From contig DASPTU010000093.1 of assembly GCA_035623255.1 (NCBI GenBank), positions 62,001 through 126,000 on the forward strand: DNA of 64,000 bases. Direction: 5' to 3'. The stretch's first letter is position 1; each line of letters opens with the position of its first letter. The position numbers and the translations under genes are program-made. This stretch comes from JAFAGX01 sp035623255 (lineage in GTDB: Bacteria; Acidobacteriota; Terriglobia; Terriglobales; Acidobacteriaceae). Positions 32,609 to 40,671 of this stretch are shown in pieces. The notes beneath the pieces were generated by a model. That model made no database searches. It was given only the letters and a program-made list of their open reading frames with translations, and was not told the DNA's origin.

Positions 32609-33787
32609 ATGGCACTTAAATTCCGGGGCGTTGACTTCATCGAGTTCGATTCCCTTCTCAGCGACGACGAACGCCTGGTGCGCGACACCAGCCGCAAGTT
32701 CATCGAGGACAACCTGATCCCGATCATCGAAGAGTGCAATCGCGCCGGCCGCTTTCCTCGCGAACTGGTCAAGCCCATGGCCGAGCTTGGTTTTTTTGGC
32801 GCCAGCCTGAAGGGCTACGGATGCGCCGGGATGTCGAATGTCGAATATGGGCTTGTCATGCAGGAACTGGAGCGGGGAGATTCGGGAGTACGCTCGTTCG
32901 TCAGCGTGCAATCCGCACTCGTCATGTATCCCATTTATGCCTTCGGCAGCGAGGAGCAGAAGAAGACCTGGCTGCCGCTTCTGCAGAGCGGAGAAAAGCT
33001 CGGCTGCTTCGGGCTCACCGAGCCAGATTTCGGCTCGAATCCCGGCGGTATGCGCACGCGCGCGCGCAAGAATGGAAAAGAATACGTGCTTAACGGCGAA
33101 AAGATGTGGATCACCTCTGGCTCCATCGCTGATATCGCCGTCATCTGGGCCAAAGTTGAAAATGAGGACAACCGAATCCGCGGATTTTTGGTCGAAACTA
33201 ATCGTCCCGGCTTCAAAGCCGAGGATATTCACGGGAAGTGGTCTCTGCGCGCCTCGGTGACTTCGGGATTATCGATGCAAGACGTCCGCATTCCCGAATG
33301 TAACTTACTTCCCCAGAGCGGGGGCCTGAAATCTCCGCTGATGTGTCTAAATCAGGCACGCTATGGGATCGCCTGGGGCGGGGTTGGCGCGGCCATGGCC
33401 TGCTACGATTGCGCGTTGCAGTATTCCCTGTTGCGCAAGCAGTTCCACAACCAACCCATCGCTTCACATCAACTGGTGCAGGAAAAACTTACCTGGATGA
33501 TCAGCGAGATCACGAAGGCTCAGCTATTGGTGCTGCAGGTGGGGCGGCTCAAAGATAAAGATAAGGCCGGTTTTCAGCACATTTCCATGGCGAAACGAAA
33601 CAATGTCTGGATGGCCCTGGAGTGCGCCCGCATGTCTCGTGACATTCTCGGTGCCAATGGTGTAGCCGATGAATACCCGCTGATGCGCCACATGATGAAC
33701 CTGGAATCAGTGAAGACCTACGAGGGAACTCACGATATTCATACGCTGATCATCGGACAAAGTGTCACCGGGGTGGAAGCGTTCTGA
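32609..33787 (+). CDS. gcdH: Glutaryl-CoA dehydrogenase (acyl-CoA dehydrogenase family)
   Basis: 392 residues of the FAD acyl-CoA dehydrogenase fold. RSFVSVQSALVMYPI carries the Arg typical of glutaryl-CoA enzymes, CFGLTEPDFGSNPGGM and WITSGSIADIAVIWAK bind FAD/substrate, and YEGTHDIHTLIIGQ holds the catalytic Glu. It would oxidise and decarboxylate glutaryl-CoA to crotonyl-CoA in lysine, hydroxylysine and tryptophan breakdown. No other pathway gene is adjacent. Assignment within the superfamily rests on these motifs and is good but not absolute. Confidence 0.85.
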   Translation: MALKFRGVDFIEFDSLLSDDERLVRDTSRKFIEDNLIPIIEECNRAGRFPRELVKPMAELGFFGASLKGYGCAGMSNVEYGLVMQELERGDSGVRSFVSVQSALVMYPIYAFGSEEQKKTWLPLLQSGEKLGCFGLTEPDFGSNPGGMRTRARKNGKEYVLNGEKMWITSGSIADIAVIWAKVENEDNRIRGFLVETNRPGFKAEDIHGKWSLRASVTSGLSMQDVRIPECNLLPQSGGLKSPLMCLNQARYGIAWGGVGAAMACYDCALQYSLLRKQFHNQPIASHQLVQEKLTWMISEITKAQLLVLQVGRLKDKDKAGFQHISMAKRNNVWMALECARMSRDILGANGVADEYPLMRHMMNLESVKTYEGTHDIHTLIIGQSVTGVEAF

Positions 33788-33826
33788 AGCCTGCTCTCCC
33801 GGGGCACCGGCTTTGTGCTTAAGAGA

Positions 33827-34432
33827 TTAGCTGCCGTTTGACCGCGGGCGAATCAACGACAGAAATTCCGTGCGTGTTTCCTGCTCGTCCCGGAAGGAGC
33901 CCAGCATAGAAGAAGTCACTGCAGCAGAATGCTGTTTTTCGACGCCGCGCATCATCATGCATAGATGGCGCGCCTCGATAACAACACCTACGCCTTGCGG
34001 TTCAATTGCGTTCTGAATGGTTTCCGCGATTTGAGTGGTCAGCCTCTCTTGAATCTGCAAACGACGAGAAAAAATCTCAATCAGCCGCGGGATTTTGCTC
34101 AGCCCGATCACTTTGCCGTTCGGAATATAGGCGACGTGCACTTTGCCGAAAAACGGCAGCATGTGATGCTCGCAAAGGCTGAACATCTCTACATCCTTCA
34201 CGATGACCATTTCGTCATAGGTGCACGTGAACAAGGCCTTTCGGACAAGCGCTTCGGGGTCCTCTTTGTAGCCTTTCAACAGATACTCAAAAGCTCGATG
34301 CACGCGGCCGGGAGTGTTGAGCAAACCCTCACGAGCGGGGTTTTCGCCGAGACGAACAATCATCTCTCGCACCAGTTCTTCAAAGCTGGCGCTGGTTAGA
34401 GTCGGGGTTTCAATTGAGGACTTAGCAGCCAT
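33827..34432 (-). CDS. folE: GTP cyclohydrolase I
   Basis: 201 residues. Zinc and active-site motifs CEHHMLPF, HVAYIPNGKVIGLSKI, RLQIQERLTTQIA, GVGVVIEARHLCMMMRGVEKQ are all present. It converts GTP to 7,8-dihydroneopterin triphosphate, entry to folate, biopterin and deazapurine synthesis. It is the last gene of a minus-strand group after two 6-pyruvoyl-tetrahydropterin-synthase-like genes, which use its product. A 92-base AT-rich spacer precedes it. Confidence 0.95.
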   Translation of the reverse strand: MAAKSSIETPTLTSASFEELVREMIVRLGENPAREGLLNTPGRVHRAFEYLLKGYKEDPEALVRKALFTCTYDEMVIVKDVEMFSLCEHHMLPFFGKVHVAYIPNGKVIGLSKIPRLIEIFSRRLQIQERLTTQIAETIQNAIEPQGVGVVIEARHLCMMMRGVEKQHSAAVTSSMLGSFRDEQETRTEFLSLIRPRSNGS

Positions 34433-34524
34433 AAGAGAATTTGGAAGTTAAGTAATTTGGTAATCGAACAATTGAGAAGCGTTTCATGGGAAACTAACAA
34501 ATTACAATATTACTCAATTGCCAA

Positions 34525-34947
34525 TCAGGGCCTCAGTTCTCTCCCTCCCGCATACTCAAAGGAATTCATCATCGTTTCCTCGAATCGTACCTTCTCCAGA
34601 TGAGCAAAGGTGAAGCCGCGCTGCAAAATATCGTAGATTGCAATACAAAGATTCTCAGTCGTCGGCACGGATTTTGCGAACTCCGGCAGCGTGTTCAGGT
34701 TCTGGTGATCGAAACGATCGAGGATCTCCCGGCGCACGAATCCATCCAGATCCACCAGATTGCAGACCATCCCGGTCTGCTCTTCTACCGGCCCGCTCAC
34801 TGTTACTTCCAGACAATAATTGTGCCCGTGTCCGTGAGGGTTGTTGCACTTGCCATACGTAGCAAGATTCTCCTCACTAGACATCGCGTCACTGTGCAGC
34901 CGATGCGAGGCGGAAAACATATACCGCCGAGTGAGATGGGCTTTCAT
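34525..34947 (-). CDS. 6-pyruvoyl-tetrahydropterin synthase / QueD family protein, second copy
   Basis: 140 residues from the ATG at 34947, which overlaps the stop of the upstream paralogue (ATGA). Zinc His residues in SASHRLH and HGHNY, catalytic Cys in GKCNNPHGHGHNY, Asp-His in DRFDHQNLN, and VPTTENLCIAIYDIL followed by the substrate Glu in VRFEETMMNSFEY. The C-terminus differs from its neighbour, ending GGRELRP. It acts on dihydroneopterin triphosphate to form 6-pyruvoyl- or 6-carboxy-tetrahydropterin. Which product is made is not decided by sequence. Confidence 0.88.
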   Translation of the reverse strand: MKAHLTRRYMFSASHRLHSDAMSSEENLATYGKCNNPHGHGHNYCLEVTVSGPVEEQTGMVCNLVDLDGFVRREILDRFDHQNLNTLPEFAKSVPTTENLCIAIYDILQRGFTFAHLEKVRFEETMMNSFEYAGGRELRP

Positions 34948-35354
34948 TCTTCTCCGTAGAAGTCGGCAAACAAATTGGGGGTTTCGTAGACACGAACTCG
35001 ATGCAGCCGGGCCTGTTTGAGCGTGGGCGCCAGGCGCTGCCAAATGGCGATCGCAATATTCTCGGTTGTGGGGATGCGATTCAAAAACTCTGGGACCTCC
35101 TTGTTCAGAAAACGATGATCCATGGCATCCAATACTTCGCGATTAAGCACATCCTTCAATTGCTTAAGATCAACGACAAATCCCGAGCGGGGATCGACAT
35201 TTCCCTTCACCGTCACTTCGAGAGTGTAGTTGTGACCGTGTCCATTCGGGTTGTTGCATTTGCCGAACAAGCGTTGGTTTTCCTCCGCACTTAACTGCGG
35301 ATTGTGATAGTAGTGCGACGCGGAAAACTCGGCTTTGCGGGTTAAGTAGACCAT
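34944..35354 (-). CDS. 6-pyruvoyl-tetrahydropterin synthase / QueD family protein, first copy
   Basis: 136 residues from the ATG at 35354. FSASHYYH, GKCNNPNGHGHNYTLEVTV, VDLKQLKD, MDHRFLNKEVPEF, IPTTENIAIAIW and VRVYETPNLFADFYGE closely follow the canonical PTPS pattern, more like animal PTPS than E. coli QueD. This favours a tetrahydrobiopterin-type branch, but queuosine use cannot be excluded. It overlaps the upstream glycosyltransferase gene by 13 bases and its paralogue by 4. Confidence 0.88.
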   Translation of the reverse strand: MVYLTRKAEFSASHYYHNPQLSAEENQRLFGKCNNPNGHGHNYTLEVTVKGNVDPRSGFVVDLKQLKDVLNREVLDAMDHRFLNKEVPEFLNRIPTTENIAIAIWQRLAPTLKQARLHRVRVYETPNLFADFYGEE

Positions 35355-36421
35355 GATGTAGTGCCATCGAGCAGAGAAGGTGATTGGGGCATGATCGGCG
35401 TGGCGCTTCCGGTGTACCGCCTGCCCTTCCAAATGATGTTTCCCTTTTTATGAAGAGCTCGAGACCTCAGAAGAAGGGAGGAAAAGAGCGGCAGGCCCAG
35501 GAGAGCCAGCATATTTGAGTCCCGGGGAAAATGGGCTTTGCGAATACGCTTAGCAAAAGCGCCGATCAACACTGCCGCGAGCACGCCACTGATAAATGCC
35601 ACTTTTGAACGGCGATGCAAAAGTGCATTAACCAGCTCCCCGACACTACCCGTAATCAGTACAAACTCGAGCAGGCGCATGGTGGCAAGGCGGCCAGCGG
35701 AGGGAAACAGCAAAGCCAGGTTCTTGGTCCAGCCTTCTCTCAGTTCGGCGAAACTCCGGTACATACGCGTACGCACCGCGTCGCCACCAAAACGAAAGAA
35801 GATTCTTCGCCCTGATGCTTTGACAGCGCGAGCCAGTGCAACATCCTCCAGCAAGCTGCCGGCGACCGCTGCGTGACCGCCAACGGCCTCATATGCTTCA
35901 CGGGAAATCAGCAAATACTGCCCATTAGCAGCCGCCACCGGAAAAGCCGGACTGCTCACCTGCGAAGGGCGATAGCTGGCTGCGAGTTCCGCGAAAATTA
36001 CCGGCATAACAGCTTTCTGCCAAAATCCGTGCACCTCCTGCTCGGGAGAGTACGAAAGTAGAGCCGCACCGTGCTGTTTTGCTTCCTGCAAAGCGCGGGC
36101 TAACGAACCGGGAAGATGCACAGTGTCGGCATCGGTGAAAAGCAGCCATTCACCTTGTGACTCACGGGCGCCACTGAGCATGGCATTTGTCTTCCCGCTC
36201 CATCCCGGGGGCAAGTGCGCCGCACCGACGACTTTCACTGCGGAAAACGAACCGGCAATTTCACGTGTGAGATCGATTGATCCGTCATCTACGACGATGA
36301 TTTCGAAAGCCACGCCTTGCAGCCGCAGCAACGATTCCAGGCAAGCCCCGAGCGAAGCCTCTTCATTCCGGGCTGGCACGATGACGGACACGGTGGCACG
36401 TGTTGCGGCTGGATGTGGCAT
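35342..36421 (-). CDS. Membrane-associated GT2 glycosyltransferase (HpnB/CruC-like)
   Basis: 359 residues. GT-A domain with VIVPARNEEASLGACLESL, VDDGS, LPPGWSGKTNAMLSGA, FTDADT and LLEDVALARAVKASG, then hydrophobic C-terminal helices. PPGWxGK is typical of hopanoid- or carotenoid-associated transferases such as HpnB. It may glycosylate a lipid in the inner membrane. It is divergent from the TlpA-like gene (13-base gap) and leads the unit GT2-PTPS-PTPS-folE; pteridine glycosyltransferases exist in cyanobacteria, but this one is of the lipid-associated type, so the link may be only positional. Confidence 0.78.
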   Translation of the reverse strand: MPHPAATRATVSVIVPARNEEASLGACLESLLRLQGVAFEIIVVDDGSIDLTREIAGSFSAVKVVGAAHLPPGWSGKTNAMLSGARESQGEWLLFTDADTVHLPGSLARALQEAKQHGAALLSYSPEQEVHGFWQKAVMPVIFAELAASYRPSQVSSPAFPVAAANGQYLLISREAYEAVGGHAAVAGSLLEDVALARAVKASGRRIFFRFGGDAVRTRMYRSFAELREGWTKNLALLFPSAGRLATMRLLEFVLITGSVGELVNALLHRRSKVAFISGVLAAVLIGAFAKRIRKAHFPRDSNMLALLGLPLFSSLLLRSRALHKKGNIIWKGRRYTGSATPIMPQSPSLLDGTTSWST

Positions 36422-36434
36422 TAAGACTTCCTGA

Positions 36435-36953
36435 ATGCATTATTATATCTGTGTGTGGCGGCTCTCCGGTTTCCTCGCTCTCCTCCTGAGTTTTGCGATT
36501 TCAAGCGGCTGTTACGGTGGTTCCCGCCCACCGAGAATCGGCTCCGCAGCTCCCGATTTCATTGTCCAGGATGCGGACCACAAGGTGGAATTGCGCGATT
36601 TGCGCGGAAAGGTTGTGGTTCTGAACTTCTGGGCAACGTGGTGCGCGCCTTGTGTTGAAGAAATGCCCTCGCTGACGCAATTGCAACAGCAGTTCAAGAA
36701 CAAGGGGCTGACCGTCGTCGGGGTTAGTGTGGACGTGGACAACGACGGGTATCACCGTTTTCTGAAAGACCATAAGGTCGACTTTCTGACGGTCCGCGAC
36801 CCCGACCAAAAGGCCAATAACCTTTATGGCACTTTCAAATTTCCCGAAACCTACATCATCGACCGGAATGGGGTGGTGCGCCGCAAATTCATTGGCGCCG
36901 TGGACTGGAGCCAACCTGAGATCGTGGATTTCCTCGTCAAGCTGTCGAGCTAA
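36435..36953 (+). CDS. TlpA/ResA-type thioredoxin lipoprotein
   Basis: 172 residues. An N-terminal hydrophobic segment ends in ISSGC, so the protein is probably lipid-anchored in the periplasm. The thioredoxin fold has the active site WCAPC in LNFWATWCAPCVEEMP, a cis-Pro in KFPETYIIDRNG and a conserved VDVDND loop. ResA/TlpA proteins reduce disulfides, often of apocytochrome c. No cytochrome maturation gene is adjacent. The start at 36435 keeps only 13 bases from the divergent GT2 gene. Confidence 0.85.
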   Translation: MHYYICVWRLSGFLALLLSFAISSGCYGGSRPPRIGSAAPDFIVQDADHKVELRDLRGKVVVLNFWATWCAPCVEEMPSLTQLQQQFKNKGLTVVGVSVDVDNDGYHRFLKDHKVDFLTVRDPDQKANNLYGTFKFPETYIIDRNGVVRRKFIGAVDWSQPEIVDFLVKLSS

Positions 36954-37037
36954 CTTCTCCGAATGGTCGCCGGTTTCGCCGCTTGCTATTTTCCTGGCCG
37001 GAAACCTCAAGAGCTGTCAAGCCGTAGCCCGTGAAGC

Positions 37038-37043
37038 TATAAT
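37038..37043 (+). promoter_or_regulatory. -10 box upstream of the frameshifted gene
   Basis: Perfect TATAAT 28 bases before the ATG at 37072. The -35 region (TGTCAA at 37015-37020, 17-base spacing) is a poor match. It suggests that the broken gene once had its own promoter. Confidence 0.4.
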
Positions 37044-37071
37044 TTCTTAACTGAGCTCCGGCTAGCAAAAG

Positions 37072-37363
37072 ATGCCCATATTCCTGGAACGATTTGTTCT
37101 GCCTGCCCTAGTCGGAGTAATTATTCTATGTCTTGGAGCCGGGCGAAACCGTAAAAGGCTGGCTGTTTCTTGAGTACCCGGACAGAGCGACCGTGTTCGC
37201 AAATCGGTTCCGTATGACAGTCTCCGATGCGGCGGGTCACCTGTACACAAGCGAGTTAACGGAGCCTACGGGTAATAGCGCTCACTTTGGGTACATTCAC
37301 GTCCTAGGCGGGTTTCGCGATATAAGCGGGCTGTGCCAAAAGTATTATCATGAGCCGTCTTAG
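37072..37363 (+). pseudogene. Frameshifted hypothetical gene, membrane-anchored
   Basis: The frame starting at 37072 encodes a hydrophobic N-terminus (MPIFLERFVLPALVGVIILC). After about codon 20 reading continues sensibly only in the +1 frame: LEPGETVKGWLFLEYP, then ATVFANRFRMTVSDAAG, ending at 37363. A single indel near 37132 would join them into a protein of about 96 residues with one membrane anchor and a small beta domain. No family was recognised. It may be a decayed gene or a sequencing error; its 3' end abuts other gene remnants, which favours decay. Confidence 0.5.
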
Positions 37364-37400
37364 AAGTCGGACCGCTGTGCCAATCTCCACGACACATCAA
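37360..37400 (-). pseudogene. Remnant 3' tail of a second GH9 cellulase gene
   Basis: Read on the minus strand, these bases align with the last 13 codons of the intact GH9 gene that ends at 38335. The intact gene ends LMWSWRLAQQPSF-stop; the remnant reads LM-SWRLAQRSDF-stop after one base missing in the Trp codon. 15 bases are identical (37379-37393 versus 38354-38368), and nearly all other differences are transitions. It directly follows the truncated acetate kinase fragment, so a deletion fused the two. Confidence 0.6.
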
Positions 37401-37789
37401 GACGGCGCGAGGTCGATGCAATCCTCAATACCCTTTAAGACCTTGTCATCGATCAGAGCTGACTGGGCGAACAGCTCACCGCCATGTACCACGCGATGTC
37501 CCACGGCATGCACGTCAGCGGTGCTCTTGATTTCGGGAATTTGTGAGCGATCCGAGGCGATGTAGCGAACCAGGTAATCCAGCGCGGCGCCAACATCGCG
37601 TAAGGGTGCGGTAAAGGTTTTGGCAGGCCCGGCGCGATACTGCACACGTATGATCGCCTCACCGCCAATGCCTTCAATCTCACCTCGGCAGATGCGATCG
37701 TCTTTATGTTGCTTGATGCGATCGAGATCGGTTGCGATCACCTGAAACTTCAGACTGGAGCTTCCGGAGTTAAGAACCAGAACGTTCAT
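37397..37789 (-). pseudogene. ackA: Truncated acetate kinase (N-terminal third)
   Basis: From the ATG at 37789 the product begins MNVLVLNSGSSSLKFQV, the diagnostic acetate kinase start, and continues through VHAVGHRVVHGGELF to KGIEDCIDLAP, where full-length enzymes go on with LHNPAN. It stops after 130 of about 400 residues, at the junction with the GH9 remnant. The ATP-binding second domain is missing, so acetate kinase activity is not expected. No pta or phosphoketolase gene is adjacent. Confidence 0.85.
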
Positions 37790-37958
37790 GTTGGGCCACA
37801 GGAAAGAATCACTCCTAAGATAAGGGGGAACGCAGGTTACAGCAAACATCTGTGAAGACGCTTCGGCCTTCTTAGGAAGTTACTTTTTGCGGATCCAATC
37901 TATCAAGATTCGATGGAGCGACGCCGATAGGTCTCGTCAGGATTAGTATCTTCGCAAA

Positions 37959-38186
37959 CTAGATGTTGTAGTTCGCACGGCGCAATTCGTCTTTATATTT
38001 ATCCCGGGCCTGCTTGGCCCTCGCCTGAGCTTCCTGTTCCCTGAAATGGGCCGCATCCCACTCCTCCATGGCGGTCATGGAATGATCGGCGGTGGCCAAG
38101 GCTTCTTCCTCGCGAATTGCATCTACCCACTCATCCACCGCCTTTTTGTACATAAAGCGAGTGTGATCCAGGGTTTCCCTGCCCAT
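37959..38186 (-). CDS. Small charged helical hypothetical protein
   Basis: 75 residues, not recognised. Very rich in Glu, Asp, Lys, Arg and Ala (VDAIREEEALATADHS, HFREQEAQARAKQARDKYKDEL), predicting one or two long helices, possibly a coiled coil. The ATG has AAGGTGA about 7 bases upstream, which supports translation. It lies between the intact GH9 gene and the truncated ackA, on the same strand. Confidence 0.55.
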   Translation of the reverse strand: MGRETLDHTRFMYKKAVDEWVDAIREEEALATADHSMTAMEEWDAAHFREQEAQARAKQARDKYKDELRRANYNI

Positions 38187-38254
38187 GGCAGTTCACCTTA
38201 AACCAGACGAATTAAAGCGTCAATAATCTCGACTGGACAAAACATCACTCGGCG

Positions 38255-38273
38255 AATTAGCCGGCCGGTAATT
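38255..38273 (-). terminator. Palindrome downstream of the GH9 gene
   Basis: Near-perfect 19-base palindrome (AATTACCGGCCGGCTAATT on the minus strand), 62 bases after the GH9 stop and followed after 12 bases by TTTTG. Weak candidate terminator. Confidence 0.3.
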
Positions 38274-38334
38274 CTTGAGGCAGATCCAGCGTATCGATAT
38301 GGGCCGGAGACACCGGCCAAATTACTGGCATCCG

Positions 38335-40536
38335 TCAGAAGCTGGGTTGTTGCGCCAATCTCCACGACCACATGAGAAAGGAAGTCGCCGTCAGGTCGAT
38401 TCCTGGCTCGGTGGTGCTGAACGATTGGACGTTGTCCTGGTAAACAGCTTTCTGCGATGGATCAAATGCACCGTCGTTTCCGTTGAATTTCTTAAATGTA
38501 TCGCCGCCCTTTACGGGACATAGAATCATCCCGTCGAGCACGCCTGAAGTAGCATACCCAGCTGGCCCTTCGGAAGCCGCTCCCCAGAGTATCGGCGTGC
38601 CTCCGGAGGTTCCATCGAGCGCACCAGCCAGGTTCGCCACCTGATGTTGGATGCAATTCGGAAATATGCTCCCATCGCCGACGATGAAGGATGAGCCCCA
38701 TGCATTGGCGCCAAGAATGTTGGCCAGCCATCGTTGCGAGTAGGTGTCGTAATTGCCGGAGCCAGTAAGGTAATACGCTTCACTCGCCATTACTGACAAG
38801 CCAGCACCGTGCGAAGTGGTGTCACCATCAGGCCACGGATATCCGAAGCCCCAGGAGTCTTGCTGAGCTTGCTCAATCGCGTCATTTACCTGCTTCAGAA
38901 GTTGCCGGCGTATAGTCGTTTTCGATACGGCTAGCCCGCTCGGGTCTCCCGCCGCGGCCAGCGCCCGATAAAGCTCGAAATGGGCGAGTCCGCTTACGTC
39001 GTAGAGATTCAGAGTGTCCGTGTAACCGGCCTGGTAGATGTTGCGAATGTAACCATTGGCGAAATCGGCTGCCCGGCTCAGGTAATACGTGGCGTCGTGG
39101 CACGGCAGTTCAGAAGGAAGGCTTTCATCGTTCTCCGCAGATCGGAGCGCAAAGTAAAGTTCGGTTGCACCCAGTTCCATGTCGTCTTCCCAGACGTTCT
39201 CGGGATAGCCATCGAAGGGAGAGATAGTCAAAAGACAGTTACCGCAACTGCCGGAGTCTGCGCTTGGGGCAGGATCGGAGTAGGAAGTGTTTGCAAGCGC
39301 GAAAATGTCCTCTGCATTCTTCAGGCACTTGGCTGCTAGAGCAGGATCAGTTTCACGATTTAGCTGGTAACAAAGGGCGAAATCTGCTGCCAAGCGTCCG
39401 GCGAGATTCGGGCTGATGCGCGAACCAGCAGGACCGGCGACATATACCGGGCGGTAACAGATGAAAAACGTAGTATACGGATCGCAAGGTTCTGGATCTC
39501 CGGGCTGCTGGAAATTGTCGGCGGCCTGGGGCGTAGTCCAGATGTCATATTCTGTGATCAGACAAAACGGGGTTGCATAGGTCCCACCGCAGTTCCCGGT
39601 GGCCGAACTCGGATCCCCCTCTCCGTAGTAATCCCAATCTTGAGTGTTGTCGACCTGGTAGTAGAGGGTTTTCGTTTTGTCATCCCACATTCTCATCAGC
39701 CAGTTGACGCCGAATTTGGCTTCGTTGGTGAAGTCGGAGGAAACAGGCGCTCCCGCCCCGCTATCCCCGGCATAGGAAACCGAACCGGGCGGTCGAGAAG
39801 GGTTGATCGGGGCCTGCGGTCCCATTTGGTTAGGAAAGTCACGGACGCCGATCTCCATCAAGGCTGCGGTGTAGCTGGTGGTTTCGACGTACTTCTCGTA
39901 GTCGCCGGCATCCCACCATCCGCCGGAGGCATCGATGTTGGGCAGCTTCGCGGAAGCCAAAGGTGGGACGGGAGGCACGTTGTCAATAAAGTCGTTGCTG
40001 TCGAGCGGCGGCGTCTGGTACACGTGGGCGTTCTTGTCCTTCAAGTGCCCCGCTTCCGAGCGCAGCGCGTTCGGGATAAATTTCGCGCCGTCCCGCTCGG
40101 TTTCATAAAAGAACAAAGTATTCATAAGCAAGCCCGAATAGAGGGTCTCTGGGTCGTCCACGGCAAAGCGAGGCGAAGTTGCGGCGACAGGTCCGGATAC
40201 CGTGATCGTGTAAAGTGCGCCACCAGGAGCGCTGAAATCCAATGCATAGACGTTGTACACGACCGTCTTGCTGTGGCTCCATGTTCCCAGTAAAGCGCCG
40301 GCATGGCCTGAATACACGGTAACCGCTTTCGAGTTCACAACCTTGAAGCTGGCTCCCCCCGCAGCTGTGGTCGACATGAGGTATGCGCGAAAAGGGGCTT
40401 GACCTGTTTCGTAGCCGACTTGATTAACACGTATGTAGGCAGATTGTGCCGAGGCGACTTGCGCGAGCGCGAATAAGACAGTGGCGGCAGGAACCAGCCA
40501 AGAACGCATTGGAGGATGAGATCCGGAGAACAACAT
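38335..40536 (-). CDS. GH9 family cellulase/endoglucanase with N-terminal Ig-like domain
   Basis: 733 residues from an ATG with AGAGGAG 6 bases upstream; the frame is open 30 bases further but without a site. Signal peptide ends VASAQ. An N-terminal CelD-type Ig-like domain starts AYIRVNQVGYETGQ. The (alpha/alpha)6 catalytic domain has GGWWDAGDYEKY with the nucleophile-side Asp pair and a C-terminal TTEPGIDLTAT with the catalytic Glu. Family members hydrolyse beta-1,4-glucans with inversion. No dockerin or carbohydrate-binding module is seen. An AT-rich operator-like palindrome sits just upstream. Confidence 0.9.
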   Translation of the reverse strand: MLFSGSHPPMRSWLVPAATVLFALAQVASAQSAYIRVNQVGYETGQAPFRAYLMSTTAAGGASFKVVNSKAVTVYSGHAGALLGTWSHSKTVVYNVYALDFSAPGGALYTITVSGPVAATSPRFAVDDPETLYSGLLMNTLFFYETERDGAKFIPNALRSEAGHLKDKNAHVYQTPPLDSNDFIDNVPPVPPLASAKLPNIDASGGWWDAGDYEKYVETTSYTAALMEIGVRDFPNQMGPQAPINPSRPPGSVSYAGDSGAGAPVSSDFTNEAKFGVNWLMRMWDDKTKTLYYQVDNTQDWDYYGEGDPSSATGNCGGTYATPFCLITEYDIWTTPQAADNFQQPGDPEPCDPYTTFFICYRPVYVAGPAGSRISPNLAGRLAADFALCYQLNRETDPALAAKCLKNAEDIFALANTSYSDPAPSADSGSCGNCLLTISPFDGYPENVWEDDMELGATELYFALRSAENDESLPSELPCHDATYYLSRAADFANGYIRNIYQAGYTDTLNLYDVSGLAHFELYRALAAAGDPSGLAVSKTTIRRQLLKQVNDAIEQAQQDSWGFGYPWPDGDTTSHGAGLSVMASEAYYLTGSGNYDTYSQRWLANILGANAWGSSFIVGDGSIFPNCIQHQVANLAGALDGTSGGTPILWGAASEGPAGYATSGVLDGMILCPVKGGDTFKKFNGNDGAFDPSQKAVYQDNVQSFSTTEPGIDLTATSFLMWSWRLAQQPSF

Positions 40537-40568
40537 GGCTACTCCTCTCTGGCGGCAGGAACGCATCT

Positions 40569-40584
40569 ATTAAATGCGTTTAAT
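40569..40584. promoter_or_regulatory. Operator-like inverted repeat upstream of the GH9 gene
   Basis: ATTAAA-tgcg-TTTAAT, a perfect 6-4-6 inverted repeat 32 bases before the GH9 start codon. Position and symmetry suit a dimeric repressor (LacI- or GntR-like) controlling cellulase expression; no regulator gene is adjacent. Confidence 0.45.
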
Positions 40585-40671
40585 ACAGGCAGAAATAATG
40601 CTCCATGGGAATACGACTGTCAAGAGAAGTCCGAAAGAGGGGTCCGGGCGAGCTTGGGTTCGAGCCGTGCT

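Noticed and set aside
34433..34524. AT-rich spacer between folE and the second PTPS gene, with related AATTTGGTAAT and AATATTACTCAATTG words
   Set aside because: The arms do not align cleanly as an inverted repeat, so no element is called; it may be a decayed short repeat.
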